Of a stretch of DNA of 64,000 bases, positions 30,577 to 39,490 are shown piece after piece. Made by a program: the position numbers and the translations under genes. The first letter of the stretch is position 1. Every line of letters begins with the position of its first letter. Where the stretch lies: NCBI GenBank assembly GCA_009782955.1, contig WRIB01000003.1, forward strand, positions 1 through 64,000. Reading direction: 5' to 3'. Below the pieces are notes generated by a model. It saw only the letters and a list, made by a program, of their open reading frames with translations, searched no databases and was not told where the DNA came from. The DNA is from Treponema sp. (lineage in GTDB: Bacteria; Spirochaetota; Spirochaetia; Treponematales; Breznakiellaceae).

Positions 30577-30701
30577 ATCTTGCTGTGATATGGTAAAATA
30601 ATCTGTAATATACCAATTTCTCAGTAATATAACAAAATTATCATTGATTACAGCAAATTTCTTAATGAACACCTTCTGTTTCGAAGCCATAATATAAAGT
30701 T

Positions 30702-31715
30702 ATGAAACGCAATATGCATAAGTGGCTTGAAGAGTTAATAGCGTCAAAGAACAAAAAAGCGCTGCCGATTCTGTCATTCCCCTGTATTCAACTTATGGGA
30801 ATAACCGTTAACGAACTTATTTCCAGTAGCGATAATCAGGCTAAAGGCATGAAAATGATCGCTGAAAAAACAGTGAGCGCAGCCTCGGTTAGTCTTATGG
30901 ATCTCTCGTTGGAAGCGGAATGTTTTGGCTCCAAAATAAGGATTTCGGATGATGAAGTGCCTACCATTACCGGCAGTATCGTTTCGGACTTGGAATCGGC
31001 AAATACCCTGAAAGTTCCGCCTATAGGCGCCGGCAGAACATTGGTTTATCTCGAAGCTGTCGGTAAAGCGGTTCAAATGATAAGTGACCGGCCGGTTTTC
31101 GGAGGAACAATCGGACCTTTTTCGCTTACGGGACGTATCGTAGGTGTGTCAGAATGCATGCTGTTCTGTTACGACGAAAGCGAAATGATGCATACGGTTC
31201 TTTCAAAAGCATCTGAGTTTTTAATTGCGTATATTAGGGAATATAAAAAAACCGGAGCGAATGGTGTTATTATGGCTGAACCCCTTACAGGTTTGATCTC
31301 GCCCGATTTGGCCCGCGAATTTTCGGAACCTTATGTCAGAAAAATTAACGAAGCGGTACAAGACGAAAATTTTATTGTCATTTACCACAATTGCGGCGGT
31401 TCGACAATACAGATGATTGATTCGATACTGAATACAGGAGCGGATGCATATCATTTTGGTAACACAATAGACATGGCGGAAATGATGAAGCATATTCCGG
31501 AAAATACAATAGCAATGGGTAATATTGAGCCTGCCGGGCAATTTCGTAACGGTTCGCCGGAATCTGTTAAGGAAGTAACAATTGATCTTTTGAAGAAATG
31601 CAGTAAATATTCGAATTTTGTAATTTCTTCGGGCTGCGATATTCCCCCTCTATCAAGTTGGGATAATATAGATGCATTTTTTGCGGCTATACATGAATTT
31701 TATTGCTGCACCTGA
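30702..31715 (+). CDS. Uroporphyrinogen decarboxylase-like methyltransferase (MtaA/CmuA family)
   Basis: TISGPFSLTG-like GGTIGPFSLTGRIVG, VIYHNCGGSTIQMIDSILNTGADAYHFG, GNIEPAGQFRNGSPESVKE. Confidence 0.85.
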   Translation: MKRNMHKWLEELIASKNKKALPILSFPCIQLMGITVNELISSSDNQAKGMKMIAEKTVSAASVSLMDLSLEAECFGSKIRISDDEVPTITGSIVSDLESANTLKVPPIGAGRTLVYLEAVGKAVQMISDRPVFGGTIGPFSLTGRIVGVSECMLFCYDESEMMHTVLSKASEFLIAYIREYKKTGANGVIMAEPLTGLISPDLAREFSEPYVRKINEAVQDENFIVIYHNCGGSTIQMIDSILNTGADAYHFGNTIDMAEMMKHIPENTIAMGNIEPAGQFRNGSPESVKEVTIDLLKKCSKYSNFVISSGCDIPPLSSWDNIDAFFAAIHEFYCCT

Positions 31716-31727
31716 AACACGGCAAGA

Positions 31728-31765
31728 TGAGCTTGTTCCAGAATCTGACATTTTGAACAAGCTCA
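31728..31765. terminator. Palindrome of the GGCTGTTCC family between convergent methyltransferase genes
   Basis: tgagcttgttccagaat-ctgac-attttgaacaagctca. Confidence 0.7.
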
Positions 31766-31782
31766 GACATGTTCCCTGATCT

Positions 31783-32685
31783 TCACTTACTCAACGCTTC
31801 CTTTATAGCCTTGATGTGCGCAGGCGTGGTTCCGCAGCACCCGCCTATGATATTGGCGCCGGCGGCGGCGAGTTTGGGTGCAAAACCTGCCATGTCCTCC
31901 GGGGTCTCAGGAAAGGTATCCACGCCGTTTATATTTTTGGGAAGACCCGCGTTGGCATGGACAAGAATCGGAACATCTTTATTTACCGAACGCATTTGAC
32001 TCACGATTTCGATCATTCGTTCAATTCCATTGCCGCAGTTGGCGCCTACGATGTCTGCACCTGCTTCTATGGCAGCCTTCATGGCGGAAACCGGGTCAGC
32101 GCCCATCATGGTCTTGTAATTGCCTTGCACTGTCTTTTCAAAGGTAAATGTACAGATGACTTCTAATTTTGTGTTATCCCTTACTGCCTTGATGGCCTGG
32201 CAGGCCTCGCCTATGTCGCTCATGGTTTCAATGCAAATAGCGTCGGCCCCGCCTTTTTCGAGGGCAACAGCCTGGGTTTTAAAAGCATCGTAAAGATCTT
32301 CTTCCGTCACTTCTTCTGTGACCAGCATCTGTCCTGTTGGACCAATGGATGCTATTACCCAGTGATCATCCCCGGCAGCCTGGCGGGAAATTCTGGCTGC
32401 AGCCTCGTTAATTTCCGCCGCCCGATCTGCAAGGCCGTAATGTTTCAGCTTGAAACTGCTACCTCCAAAGCTGTCTGTCTCAACCATGTCCGCACCGGCA
32501 TCTATATAGTTTTTTGCTATTTCCATAACATCATCGGGCCGGTTAACACACCATAATTCGGGACATTCCCCTGGTTTTAATCCCTTTTTATGCAAAAATG
32601 TTCCCCAGGCTCCATCGGAAACCAATACTTTTCTCGTCTTGAGAGCTTCAGTGATTTTTTGATTTTTCATATTTTTCCTCCTCAA
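31783..32685 (-). CDS. Homocysteine S-methyltransferase-domain protein (MetH N-terminal module-like)
   Basis: VLVSDGAWGTFLHKKGL, ADMVETDSFGGSSFKL, GANCGNG and IIGGCCGTTPAHI (zinc Cys ligands). Start may be the internal ATG giving MKNQKITEALK. Confidence 0.88.
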   Translation of the reverse strand: MRRKNMKNQKITEALKTRKVLVSDGAWGTFLHKKGLKPGECPELWCVNRPDDVMEIAKNYIDAGADMVETDSFGGSSFKLKHYGLADRAAEINEAAARISRQAAGDDHWVIASIGPTGQMLVTEEVTEEDLYDAFKTQAVALEKGGADAICIETMSDIGEACQAIKAVRDNTKLEVICTFTFEKTVQGNYKTMMGADPVSAMKAAIEAGADIVGANCGNGIERMIEIVSQMRSVNKDVPILVHANAGLPKNINGVDTFPETPEDMAGFAPKLAAAGANIIGGCCGTTPAHIKAIKEALSK

Positions 32686-32828
32686 GGAATGTATCAGTAT
32701 ATACCCTTTTTAGGGAATAAAACCTTCACCTTGCTGTTAAAAATGTCATATTTTGTTAAAACATACAGGAAATTATAACATAAAATATAATATTATGTTA
32801 CTTTTTGTAAGATTTTTATAATTTTTTG

Positions 32829-32857
32829 TTGACAATCAAATTTTACTATGGAATAAT
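32829..32857 (+). promoter_or_regulatory. Sigma70-type promoter upstream of SDR-ADH-SDR genes
   Basis: TTGACA-17-AATAAT, about 230 nt upstream of the SDR ATG. Confidence 0.6.
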
Positions 32858-33085
32858 TACCTTCCGGCGGATCTGTTTTAATTAATGGCGCTTAGCAACG
32901 AAAACTATGTAGGCACATATAAAAATGATAACGGTTTAAGTAAAATGGAATTAATAGGACGCATGGTTGGTCGGGTATGGAGGTAAGTATGTCTGAACTA
33001 CAGAGAAGACAATTTTGATTTACCACCAACCTGTAAAACCGGGTTGCCGGAATGACTGCAATTATTGTTAAAAAGGCAAATATCC

Positions 33086-33862
33086 ATGGAATTGAATTTA
33101 AACGGAAAAAAAGCAATTGTAACCGGTTCTTCGCGCGGTTTGGGAGCAGGTATTGCAAAAGTGCTGGCACGGGAAGGAGTTGATGTACTGATTAATTATA
33201 CCCGGCCGGAAAGTGAAGAAAAAGCCCGGCTTGTCTCCGAAGGATTGAAACAGGATTTCGGGATAAAATCAATCGCTTTTCGTTCCGATGTAACTCAGGA
33301 AGAACAGATAGCCCCTCTTTTTGATGCAGCTGAAAAAGCATTTGACGGGCCTGTTACAGTTCTTGTAAATAATGCCGGGATTTGTCCCCATGTAAATATT
33401 GTAGATTCCGATTTTAAATCCTGGAAAGACTGTATGGCCATTAATGTCGACAGTATTTTTCTTTGCTGCAGAGAATTTCTAAAACGCAATATACCACGTA
33501 ATTGCGGCGGACGTATTATTAACATTGCATCCCAGGCGGCGTTTAACGGATCCAAAAACGGCAAAACCCACTATTCCGCTTCCAAAGGGGCGGTAGTTTC
33601 TTTCGGTATTTCTCTTGCCAAAGAGGTTGTTAAGTATAATATTTTTGTAAACACTGTCTGTCCTGGCATGCTTCTTACCGAGCTTACTGCAATTACCTTA
33701 ACAGATGAAGATGCGGTAAAAAAATACACTCAGAATCTGCCGATGGGAAGGTTGGAGGAAGTGTCCGAAGTCGGCGAAATGGTAGCGTACCTTGCAAGTG
33801 ATGTTTCTTCCTATTCGACCGGCGCGGTTTATGATATTACCGGCGGTATGATGTCCAGGTAA
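33086..33862 (+). CDS. SDR-family oxidoreductase 1 (FabG-like)
   Basis: AIVTGSSRGLGAGIAKVL, LVNNAGICPH, YSASKGAVVSF, ITGGMM. Confidence 0.92.
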   Translation: MELNLNGKKAIVTGSSRGLGAGIAKVLAREGVDVLINYTRPESEEKARLVSEGLKQDFGIKSIAFRSDVTQEEQIAPLFDAAEKAFDGPVTVLVNNAGICPHVNIVDSDFKSWKDCMAINVDSIFLCCREFLKRNIPRNCGGRIINIASQAAFNGSKNGKTHYSASKGAVVSFGISLAKEVVKYNIFVNTVCPGMLLTELTAITLTDEDAVKKYTQNLPMGRLEEVSEVGEMVAYLASDVSSYSTGAVYDITGGMMSR

Positions 33863-33931
33863 TTGTATTACGTTTTGTATTACATAGTTACAATGCATAT
33901 TGCATAGCGTTAAAACAGGGGAAGGTAACCA

Positions 33932-34954
33932 ATGAAGAGAATTGTATGGTATGGCATTAAAGATGTACGCCTGGAAACAGATGCGGAAATTCCCAAATGT
34001 GAAGAAGGGGGAGTCCTAATAAAAACAGAGGCATTTTCCGTTTGCGGCACCGATGTAAAAGCATACAATGCAGGCAATACCCGTCTTACCCATCCCCAGA
34101 CTGTTGGTCATGAATTTGTTGGCCGTATCGAAGAAAGCAGGACAACGGCTTTTTCCGGGGGGGAACGGGTTGTAATGGCTCCGACCATCGGCTGCGGTGA
34201 ATGTTATTACTGTAAAACCGGAAAACGCAACCTCTGTGCAAAACCCCGTTCAATCGGGTTTCAGATTCCCGGCGCCATGGCGGAATATTTAAGCCTTCCT
34301 GCAGACGCTGTTACAGGCGGCCACCTTATAAAATGTCCGGATGATATTCCTGCTCCGGTGGCGGCAATTGCAGAACCGTTAAGCTGTGTTATTAACGGCC
34401 TGTCCCGCGTTCCGGTTAACACCCTGAATGATGTGTTGATAATCGGACTAGGGGCCATTGGATTGTTTCATGCCATTTCAATCAGAAATGCCGGAGCCGG
34501 AAACATTATAACCACCGATTTTCCCGGTAACAAAGTTGATATCGCCAAAAGCCTGGGCTTTACCGTAATAAACCCTGAAGAAATAAAGGAAAAATGGAAG
34601 GAACTTTCCGGCGGTTTAGGCTTTGAACTTGTGATCATCGCCGCACCGGTTCAACAAGTTCAGGAAACAGCACCCATGTATGCGCGTAAAGGCGGGTATG
34701 TTTCGTATTTTGCCAGCCTTCCTCCGGAACATGAAAAAATCAGCCTTTCCAGCCGCATGATTCATTACAACGAATTGGTTCTTTACGGAACTTCCGATTC
34801 AACGCCAAAACATGTGGAAGAAGCGGTAAAACTTCTTTCCGAACGAAAAGACGACTTTTTAAAGGTGATCACTGTTCTTCCCATGGAACAGTGGCTGGAA
34901 GCGTATCAGGGTGTAATGGATATGCGTTATGCCAAAGTTGTATTAACACCTTAA
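33932..34954 (+). CDS. Zinc-dependent medium-chain alcohol/polyol dehydrogenase
   Basis: VCGTDVKAYN, GHEFVGRIEE, GCGECYYCKTGKRNLCAKPRSIG, LIIGLGAIGLFHAI. Confidence 0.93.
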   Translation: MKRIVWYGIKDVRLETDAEIPKCEEGGVLIKTEAFSVCGTDVKAYNAGNTRLTHPQTVGHEFVGRIEESRTTAFSGGERVVMAPTIGCGECYYCKTGKRNLCAKPRSIGFQIPGAMAEYLSLPADAVTGGHLIKCPDDIPAPVAAIAEPLSCVINGLSRVPVNTLNDVLIIGLGAIGLFHAISIRNAGAGNIITTDFPGNKVDIAKSLGFTVINPEEIKEKWKELSGGLGFELVIIAAPVQQVQETAPMYARKGGYVSYFASLPPEHEKISLSSRMIHYNELVLYGTSDSTPKHVEEAVKLLSERKDDFLKVITVLPMEQWLEAYQGVMDMRYAKVVLTP

Positions 34955-34984
34955 AATAAATGCAGACTATTTTGGAGGAATATA

Positions 34985-35740
34985 ATGCGTGAAGACAGAT
35001 TTACCGGCAAAGTTGCCGTTATTACCGGTTCAGCCCAGGGTATAGGTTTTCAGCTTGCCCGGGATATGGCAAAAGAAGGAGCCAGGGTAGTTATTTCCGA
35101 TGTAGATGAAGAAGCCTTAAAAGAAGCCTCCGAAACATTAAAGGAGGAGGGCGCAGTTTACCTGACAGTAAAATGCGATGTTTCGGATCGCATACAGGTA
35201 GAAGACATGGTAAACAAAGCATTCGGGGAGTTTGGCCGTATTGATATCCTTGTTAACAATGCCGGAATACTGAAAAATTTTCCCATAGAAGAAACCACCG
35301 ATGAACTTCTTGACGCCACCATCGGTATCAATGTAATGGGTGCTCTTTATGCGATCCGTGCGGTAACACCGATAATGAAAAAACAACATTATGGACGAAT
35401 TATCAATGTATCATCAATCTGCGGTAAAATGGGAGACCATTCCACAACGTATGTTTACGGTACTTCCAAGGGCGCATTGCTCAGTACCACCCGTTCCGTG
35501 GCATACCAGCTCGGTCCATTTGGCATTACCTGTAATAGCATTGCCCCCCATGCTGTTATGACCAAACTGATGGCCTATTGGGATGAAGGCAGAAAAAAAG
35601 ACGCCGCAGAAAAAATACCCGTACGCCGCCTGGGGACTGTAGAGGATATGTCCAATCTGATGATGTTCCTTGCTTCCGACGAAGCGGGATTTATTAATGG
35701 AGAAAACGTTAATATAAATGGCGGCTATTACATGGATTAA
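34985..35740 (+). CDS. SDR-family oxidoreductase 2
   Basis: AVITGSAQGIGFQLARDM, LVNNAGILKN, YGTSKGALLSTTRS, NINGGYYMD. Confidence 0.92.
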   Translation: MREDRFTGKVAVITGSAQGIGFQLARDMAKEGARVVISDVDEEALKEASETLKEEGAVYLTVKCDVSDRIQVEDMVNKAFGEFGRIDILVNNAGILKNFPIEETTDELLDATIGINVMGALYAIRAVTPIMKKQHYGRIINVSSICGKMGDHSTTYVYGTSKGALLSTTRSVAYQLGPFGITCNSIAPHAVMTKLMAYWDEGRKKDAAEKIPVRRLGTVEDMSNLMMFLASDEAGFINGENVNINGGYYMD

Positions 35741-35753
35741 GCTTTACACAAGA

Positions 35754-36539
35754 TCATGCTGCAATAATCAGGTTGATTCCCGCATTTTTGATATGTTCTT
35801 CATATTCTGCTGGAATTCCGGAATCTGTAATAATTGTGTGAAATTCGTTGATATCCGCCAAATGTGCAGAGCAAACCTTGCCGAATTTTGATGAGTCAAT
35901 CAGAAGAACGCTTTCTATACTGTACTTTATTGCAGCTCGTTTTGTTTCCACTTCATAATGATAAGGACAGGTAACACCCAGATTGGAATGTAACCCCCTT
36001 GCTGAAATAAAGGCTTTGGAAGCACGGGAGTTTTTAATAATATCAATTCCCTGGTTGTTTTCGAACATTTGTGTTTCTGAATGGTAAACCCCGCCCTGGA
36101 TTAAAATATTGTTTTGCGGTTTTCGAATTAATTCTTCAATTATATTTAATGACCAGGAAATAATTGTCAAATTCTGGTTTTCAGGAAGGATTTGAGCGAA
36201 ATAGAAAATCGTTGTCCCTGAATCCAGCATAATGGTTTCCTGGGGAAGCAGGAGTTCTGCCGCTTTTCCGGCTATAAGCATTTTTTCATTCTTGTGAACC
36301 AGGGTTTGCTGTTGAAGATAATAATCGTTCGGGCTGGCAGCTTTTTCCAAAAAATGGGGATTGTATATAGCGCCGCCATGGTATATTTGAACAATGTTTT
36401 GTTCGGCAAGAAGTTCAAGGTCACGCCTTATTGTCATTGTAGAAACCTGAAGCATTTCAGACAGCGCTTTAATGCTGAGCATCGGAGTGGATTTCAAAAA
36501 AGACACGATTTTTTCTCTTCGATTGTTTATTTTTTCCAT
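35754..36539 (-). CDS. DeoR-family transcriptional regulator, divergent from the BMC operon
   Basis: MLSIKALSEMLQVSTMTIRRDLELLAEQNIVQIYHGGAIY HTH; DeoR C-terminal sensor domain. Confidence 0.93.
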   Translation of the reverse strand: MEKINNRREKIVSFLKSTPMLSIKALSEMLQVSTMTIRRDLELLAEQNIVQIYHGGAIYNPHFLEKAASPNDYYLQQQTLVHKNEKMLIAGKAAELLLPQETIMLDSGTTIFYFAQILPENQNLTIISWSLNIIEELIRKPQNNILIQGGVYHSETQMFENNQGIDIIKNSRASKAFISARGLHSNLGVTCPYHYEVETKRAAIKYSIESVLLIDSSKFGKVCSAHLADINEFHTIITDSGIPAEYEEHIKNAGINLIIAA

Positions 36540-36641
36540 AAACGGCTCATAATATTGTTAAGATATTATCATTATTTCATAAATAATCACAAAATGTCAA
36601 GTGAAAAATACAAATAATTAACAAATTTATAAATAAAATTC

Positions 36642-36670
36642 TTGACAATGGGTATTTTTTCACATATTAT
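36642..36670 (+). promoter_or_regulatory. Sigma70-type promoter of the BMC operon
   Basis: TTGACA (36642-36647), 17 nt, TATTAT (36665-36670); first gene ATG at 36685/36691. Confidence 0.75.
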
Positions 36671-36684
36671 AAAAATGAGCGAGG

Positions 36685-37473
36685 ATGCAAATGGCTGTAA
36701 TTGATAAAGAATTAATAGAAAAAATTACGCGGGAAGTGCTGGAACAGATCTCAAAAACAGTTCCTTCAGCGCAAGGTATTACAAGCGCCGGCGACGCTGC
36801 ATTAAATCCTGCGGATTTGCCCAAATACATCGACCACACGCTGCTTAAAGCCGATGCAAAACCTGTAGATATAGAAAAGTTATGTAACGAGGCACAGCAG
36901 TATCACTTTTTTTCAGTGTGCGTTAATGGCGTTAATGTTGCCCAATGTGCAAAACTCCTCGCAGGAAGCAGCGTAAAGGTTTGTTCGGTAGTGGGCTTTC
37001 CATTGGGCGCCATGTCTGCAAAGGCAAAAGCTTACGAAACTTCTGCCGTTATTGAAGACGGCGCCAGAGAAATCGACATGGTGATGAATATTGGAGCCAT
37101 GAAAGCCGGGAATTTAAAACTTGTAGAAGAAGACATGGCCGCTGTACGAAAAGCCTGCGGTTCAACGGCGCTTCTAAAAGTAATTATAGAAACCTGCCTT
37201 CTTTCCACAGAAGAAATCATTAATGCATGTGAGATTGCAAAAAATACCGGGCTTGATTTTGTAAAAACATCAACTGGGTTTTCAACGGCAGGGGCAACGC
37301 CGGAACATGTTGCTCTAATGAGAAAGACGGTAGGCCCGGTAATGGGAGTAAAAGCTGCAGGAGGGGTCAGATCTTTTGACGATGCAGTAGGAATGATCAG
37401 AGCAGGGGCAACACGTCTTGGTACTTCAGGCGGAATTAGTATTATAAAAGGGAAAACTATTAAAGGGTATTAA
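36685..37473 (+). CDS. deoC: DeoC-family aldolase 1, N-terminal encapsulation-peptide-like helix
   Basis: YIDHTLLKADA, CSVVGFPLGAMSAKAK, IDMVMNIGAMKAG, LDFVKTSTGFSTAGAT, VKAAGGVR. N-terminus AVIDKELIEKITREVLEQISK. Confidence 0.95.
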   Translation: MQMAVIDKELIEKITREVLEQISKTVPSAQGITSAGDAALNPADLPKYIDHTLLKADAKPVDIEKLCNEAQQYHFFSVCVNGVNVAQCAKLLAGSSVKVCSVVGFPLGAMSAKAKAYETSAVIEDGAREIDMVMNIGAMKAGNLKLVEEDMAAVRKACGSTALLKVIIETCLLSTEEIINACEIAKNTGLDFVKTSTGFSTAGATPEHVALMRKTVGPVMGVKAAGGVRSFDDAVGMIRAGATRLGTSGGISIIKGKTIKGY

Positions 37474-37505
37474 TAGCGGTTTGCTATTTTAACAGGGAGA
37501 AAACC

Positions 37506-38345
37506 ATGGATATCAATGAAATTGTAAAAGAAGTAACCAGGAATGTAATGAATAAAACCGGCGCTCAGGCAGTGTCCGGTCCCAAGACCGTCAAGGCAGG
37601 CTATGATGCCGGTTATGCCCAATACATGGATCATACGGTGCTTAAACAGGATACCGTAAAGGCTGCCTTAAAAAAATTCTGCGACGAAGCAAAGCAGTAT
37701 CATTTTGCTTCGGTTTGTATTAATCCGGCCAATGTTGCCTATGTTGCTTCACAGTTGAAAGGCTCGGGCGTAAAAACCTGTTCCGTTATTGGTTTCCCCC
37801 TGGGAGCCACTACGACGATGGTTAAAGCTGTGGAAGCTGCAGAGGCAATAAAAAATGGCGCTGAAGAAGTAGATATGGTGATCAATATTGGCGCCTTAAA
37901 GGATAAAGAGTACGATGTTGTGTATAATGATATTCTGGCTGTGGTAAATGCTGCGCATCCCAATGCAATTGTCAAGGTAATTATCGAAACCGGGTTATTA
38001 ACGGACGAAGAAAAAGTAGCTGCCTGTACCCTGGCAAAAAAAGCCGGGGTGGATTTTGTCAAAACCTGTACCGGCTTCGGTCCCGGCGCCGCTACTGCAG
38101 AAGACATCCGGCTTATGAAGCAAACAGTTGGAGATAGAATAAAAGTAAAGGCATCAACAGGCATTAATGACCGGCGAATTTGTGATGAAATGCTTAAAGC
38201 CGGTGCGGTACGTATGGGTACAAGCAAGGGAATAAAAATTGTAGAAGGCGAAATAGAAACAAAACCCGACGATTGCGAAAAATGCGGCAAGTGTACATCA
38301 AAATGTCCGACAGGGATCGTAACGATAACAAAACAGGCGTATTAA
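37506..38345 (+). CDS. DeoC-family aldolase 2 with C-terminal 4Fe-4S-type motif
   Basis: YMDHTVLKQDT, CSVIGFPLGATTTMVKA, VDFVKTCTGFGPGAAT, VKASTGI; tail DDCEKCGKCTSKCPTGIVTI (CxxCxxCxxxCP). Confidence 0.93.
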   Translation: MDINEIVKEVTRNVMNKTGAQAVSGPKTVKAGYDAGYAQYMDHTVLKQDTVKAALKKFCDEAKQYHFASVCINPANVAYVASQLKGSGVKTCSVIGFPLGATTTMVKAVEAAEAIKNGAEEVDMVINIGALKDKEYDVVYNDILAVVNAAHPNAIVKVIIETGLLTDEEKVAACTLAKKAGVDFVKTCTGFGPGAATAEDIRLMKQTVGDRIKVKASTGINDRRICDEMLKAGAVRMGTSKGIKIVEGEIETKPDDCEKCGKCTSKCPTGIVTITKQAY

Positions 38346-38348
38346 TCA

Positions 38349-39200
38349 ATGAACGAAGATGTACTGAAACGGCTTATACAGAATACTATACTCCGTGAAT
38401 TTGCCGGGCGAGGGATATATTATTTCCCTGTTGCTGTTTCGGCCCGTCATGTACATCTTTCCAAAGATCATTTTGAAAAGCTTTTTGGTCAGGGGAAAAA
38501 AATGACCCGGTTCAGGGAACTTTCCCAGCCGGGACAGTTTGCCTGCGAAGAAACGATAGAGATTGCAGGCCCTAAAGGATACATAAAAAAAGTTAGGGTT
38601 CTTGGCCCGGAGCGCAGTGAGACACAGGTTGAAATTTCGGTAAGCGACAGTTTTACGCTTGGTATAAAACCGCATATCCGGATGAGCGGCAGCATTGCCG
38701 GAACTCCCGGCTGTACTATTACCGGACCTGCCGGAAAAATCACCATTAATCAGGGGGTGATTGTAGCTGCCCGCCATGTTCATCTTTCGACGGAACAGGC
38801 TGTTCTTTATGGCGTAAAAGACGGCGATGCTGTTTCGATTAAAACTCCGTCTCCCCGTGAAGGAATTATCGGGAATATTGCTGTCAGAGTTGCCAAAGAC
38901 TTTGATTTGGAAGTCCATTTGGATACCGACGAGGCTAACGGAAACGGTATACTTTGCGGCACCATCCTTGAAGCTTGTGCTATGGGCGGAAAATCCGTAT
39001 CTACTGTATTGCAAAGTTATGGCAAAGGTTCTCCCAAAGCCAGCGGCGTTGCGCTTGAGCTTGTAACGGAAAACGATGTTAATAAAGCATTGGCCCGGAG
39101 CGAAGAAACCATTTATTATACTGTAAAGGGATTTGTTAGTCCGGCTGCCAGGGACCGGGCAAAGGAAAAAGGGATAACGTTATGCAAATTGCAAGGGTAA
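38349..39200 (+). CDS. pduL: PduL-type phosphate acyltransferase
   Basis: Two PduL-domain His motifs VSARHVHLSKDHFEKLFG and VAARHVHLSTEQAVLYG; N-terminal helix MNEDVLKRLIQNTILREF. Confidence 0.93.
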   Translation: MNEDVLKRLIQNTILREFAGRGIYYFPVAVSARHVHLSKDHFEKLFGQGKKMTRFRELSQPGQFACEETIEIAGPKGYIKKVRVLGPERSETQVEISVSDSFTLGIKPHIRMSGSIAGTPGCTITGPAGKITINQGVIVAARHVHLSTEQAVLYGVKDGDAVSIKTPSPREGIIGNIAVRVAKDFDLEVHLDTDEANGNGILCGTILEACAMGGKSVSTVLQSYGKGSPKASGVALELVTENDVNKALARSEETIYYTVKGFVSPAARDRAKEKGITLCKLQG

Positions 39201-39490
39201 TCGGTACGGTGGTAAGTACCAATAAATCGGAAAAACTCAACGGGCTTAAATTGCTCCTTACCAGGAATATTGATCTTGATACCTGGACAGAGAAAGGCGC
39301 TCCGGTGGTAAGCATAGATGCCGTTGGTGCCGGAGAAGGGGAGGTTGTAATGATCGTTGGCGGATCTTCTTCGCGTCAAACATCCGTTACCGAAAACAAA
39401 CCTGCAGACAGTACGATTATTGCGATCATTGATTACATTGACATGAACCAAAAGAGAATTTTCGACAAACATAAAGAGAAGAGCATATGA
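39182..39490 (+). CDS. BMC-P pentameric vertex protein 1 (EutN/CcmL family)
   Basis: MQIARVIGTVVSTNKSEKLNGLKLLLTRNID...SIDAVGAGEGEVVMIVGGSSSRQT...AIIDYID. Confidence 0.94.
   Translation: MQIARVIGTVVSTNKSEKLNGLKLLLTRNIDLDTWTEKGAPVVSIDAVGAGEGEVVMIVGGSSSRQTSVTENKPADSTIIAIIDYIDMNQKRIFDKHKEKSI

Noticed and set aside
31783-32685. Complete methionine synthase MetH
   Set aside because: Only the homocysteine-binding module (300 aa) is present; no pterin, B12 or activation domains are fused.
32858-33085. Cobalamin riboswitch in the leader of the SDR operon
   Set aside because: I could not find the conserved B12-box or surrounding core in the leader, nor upstream of the corrinoid genes.
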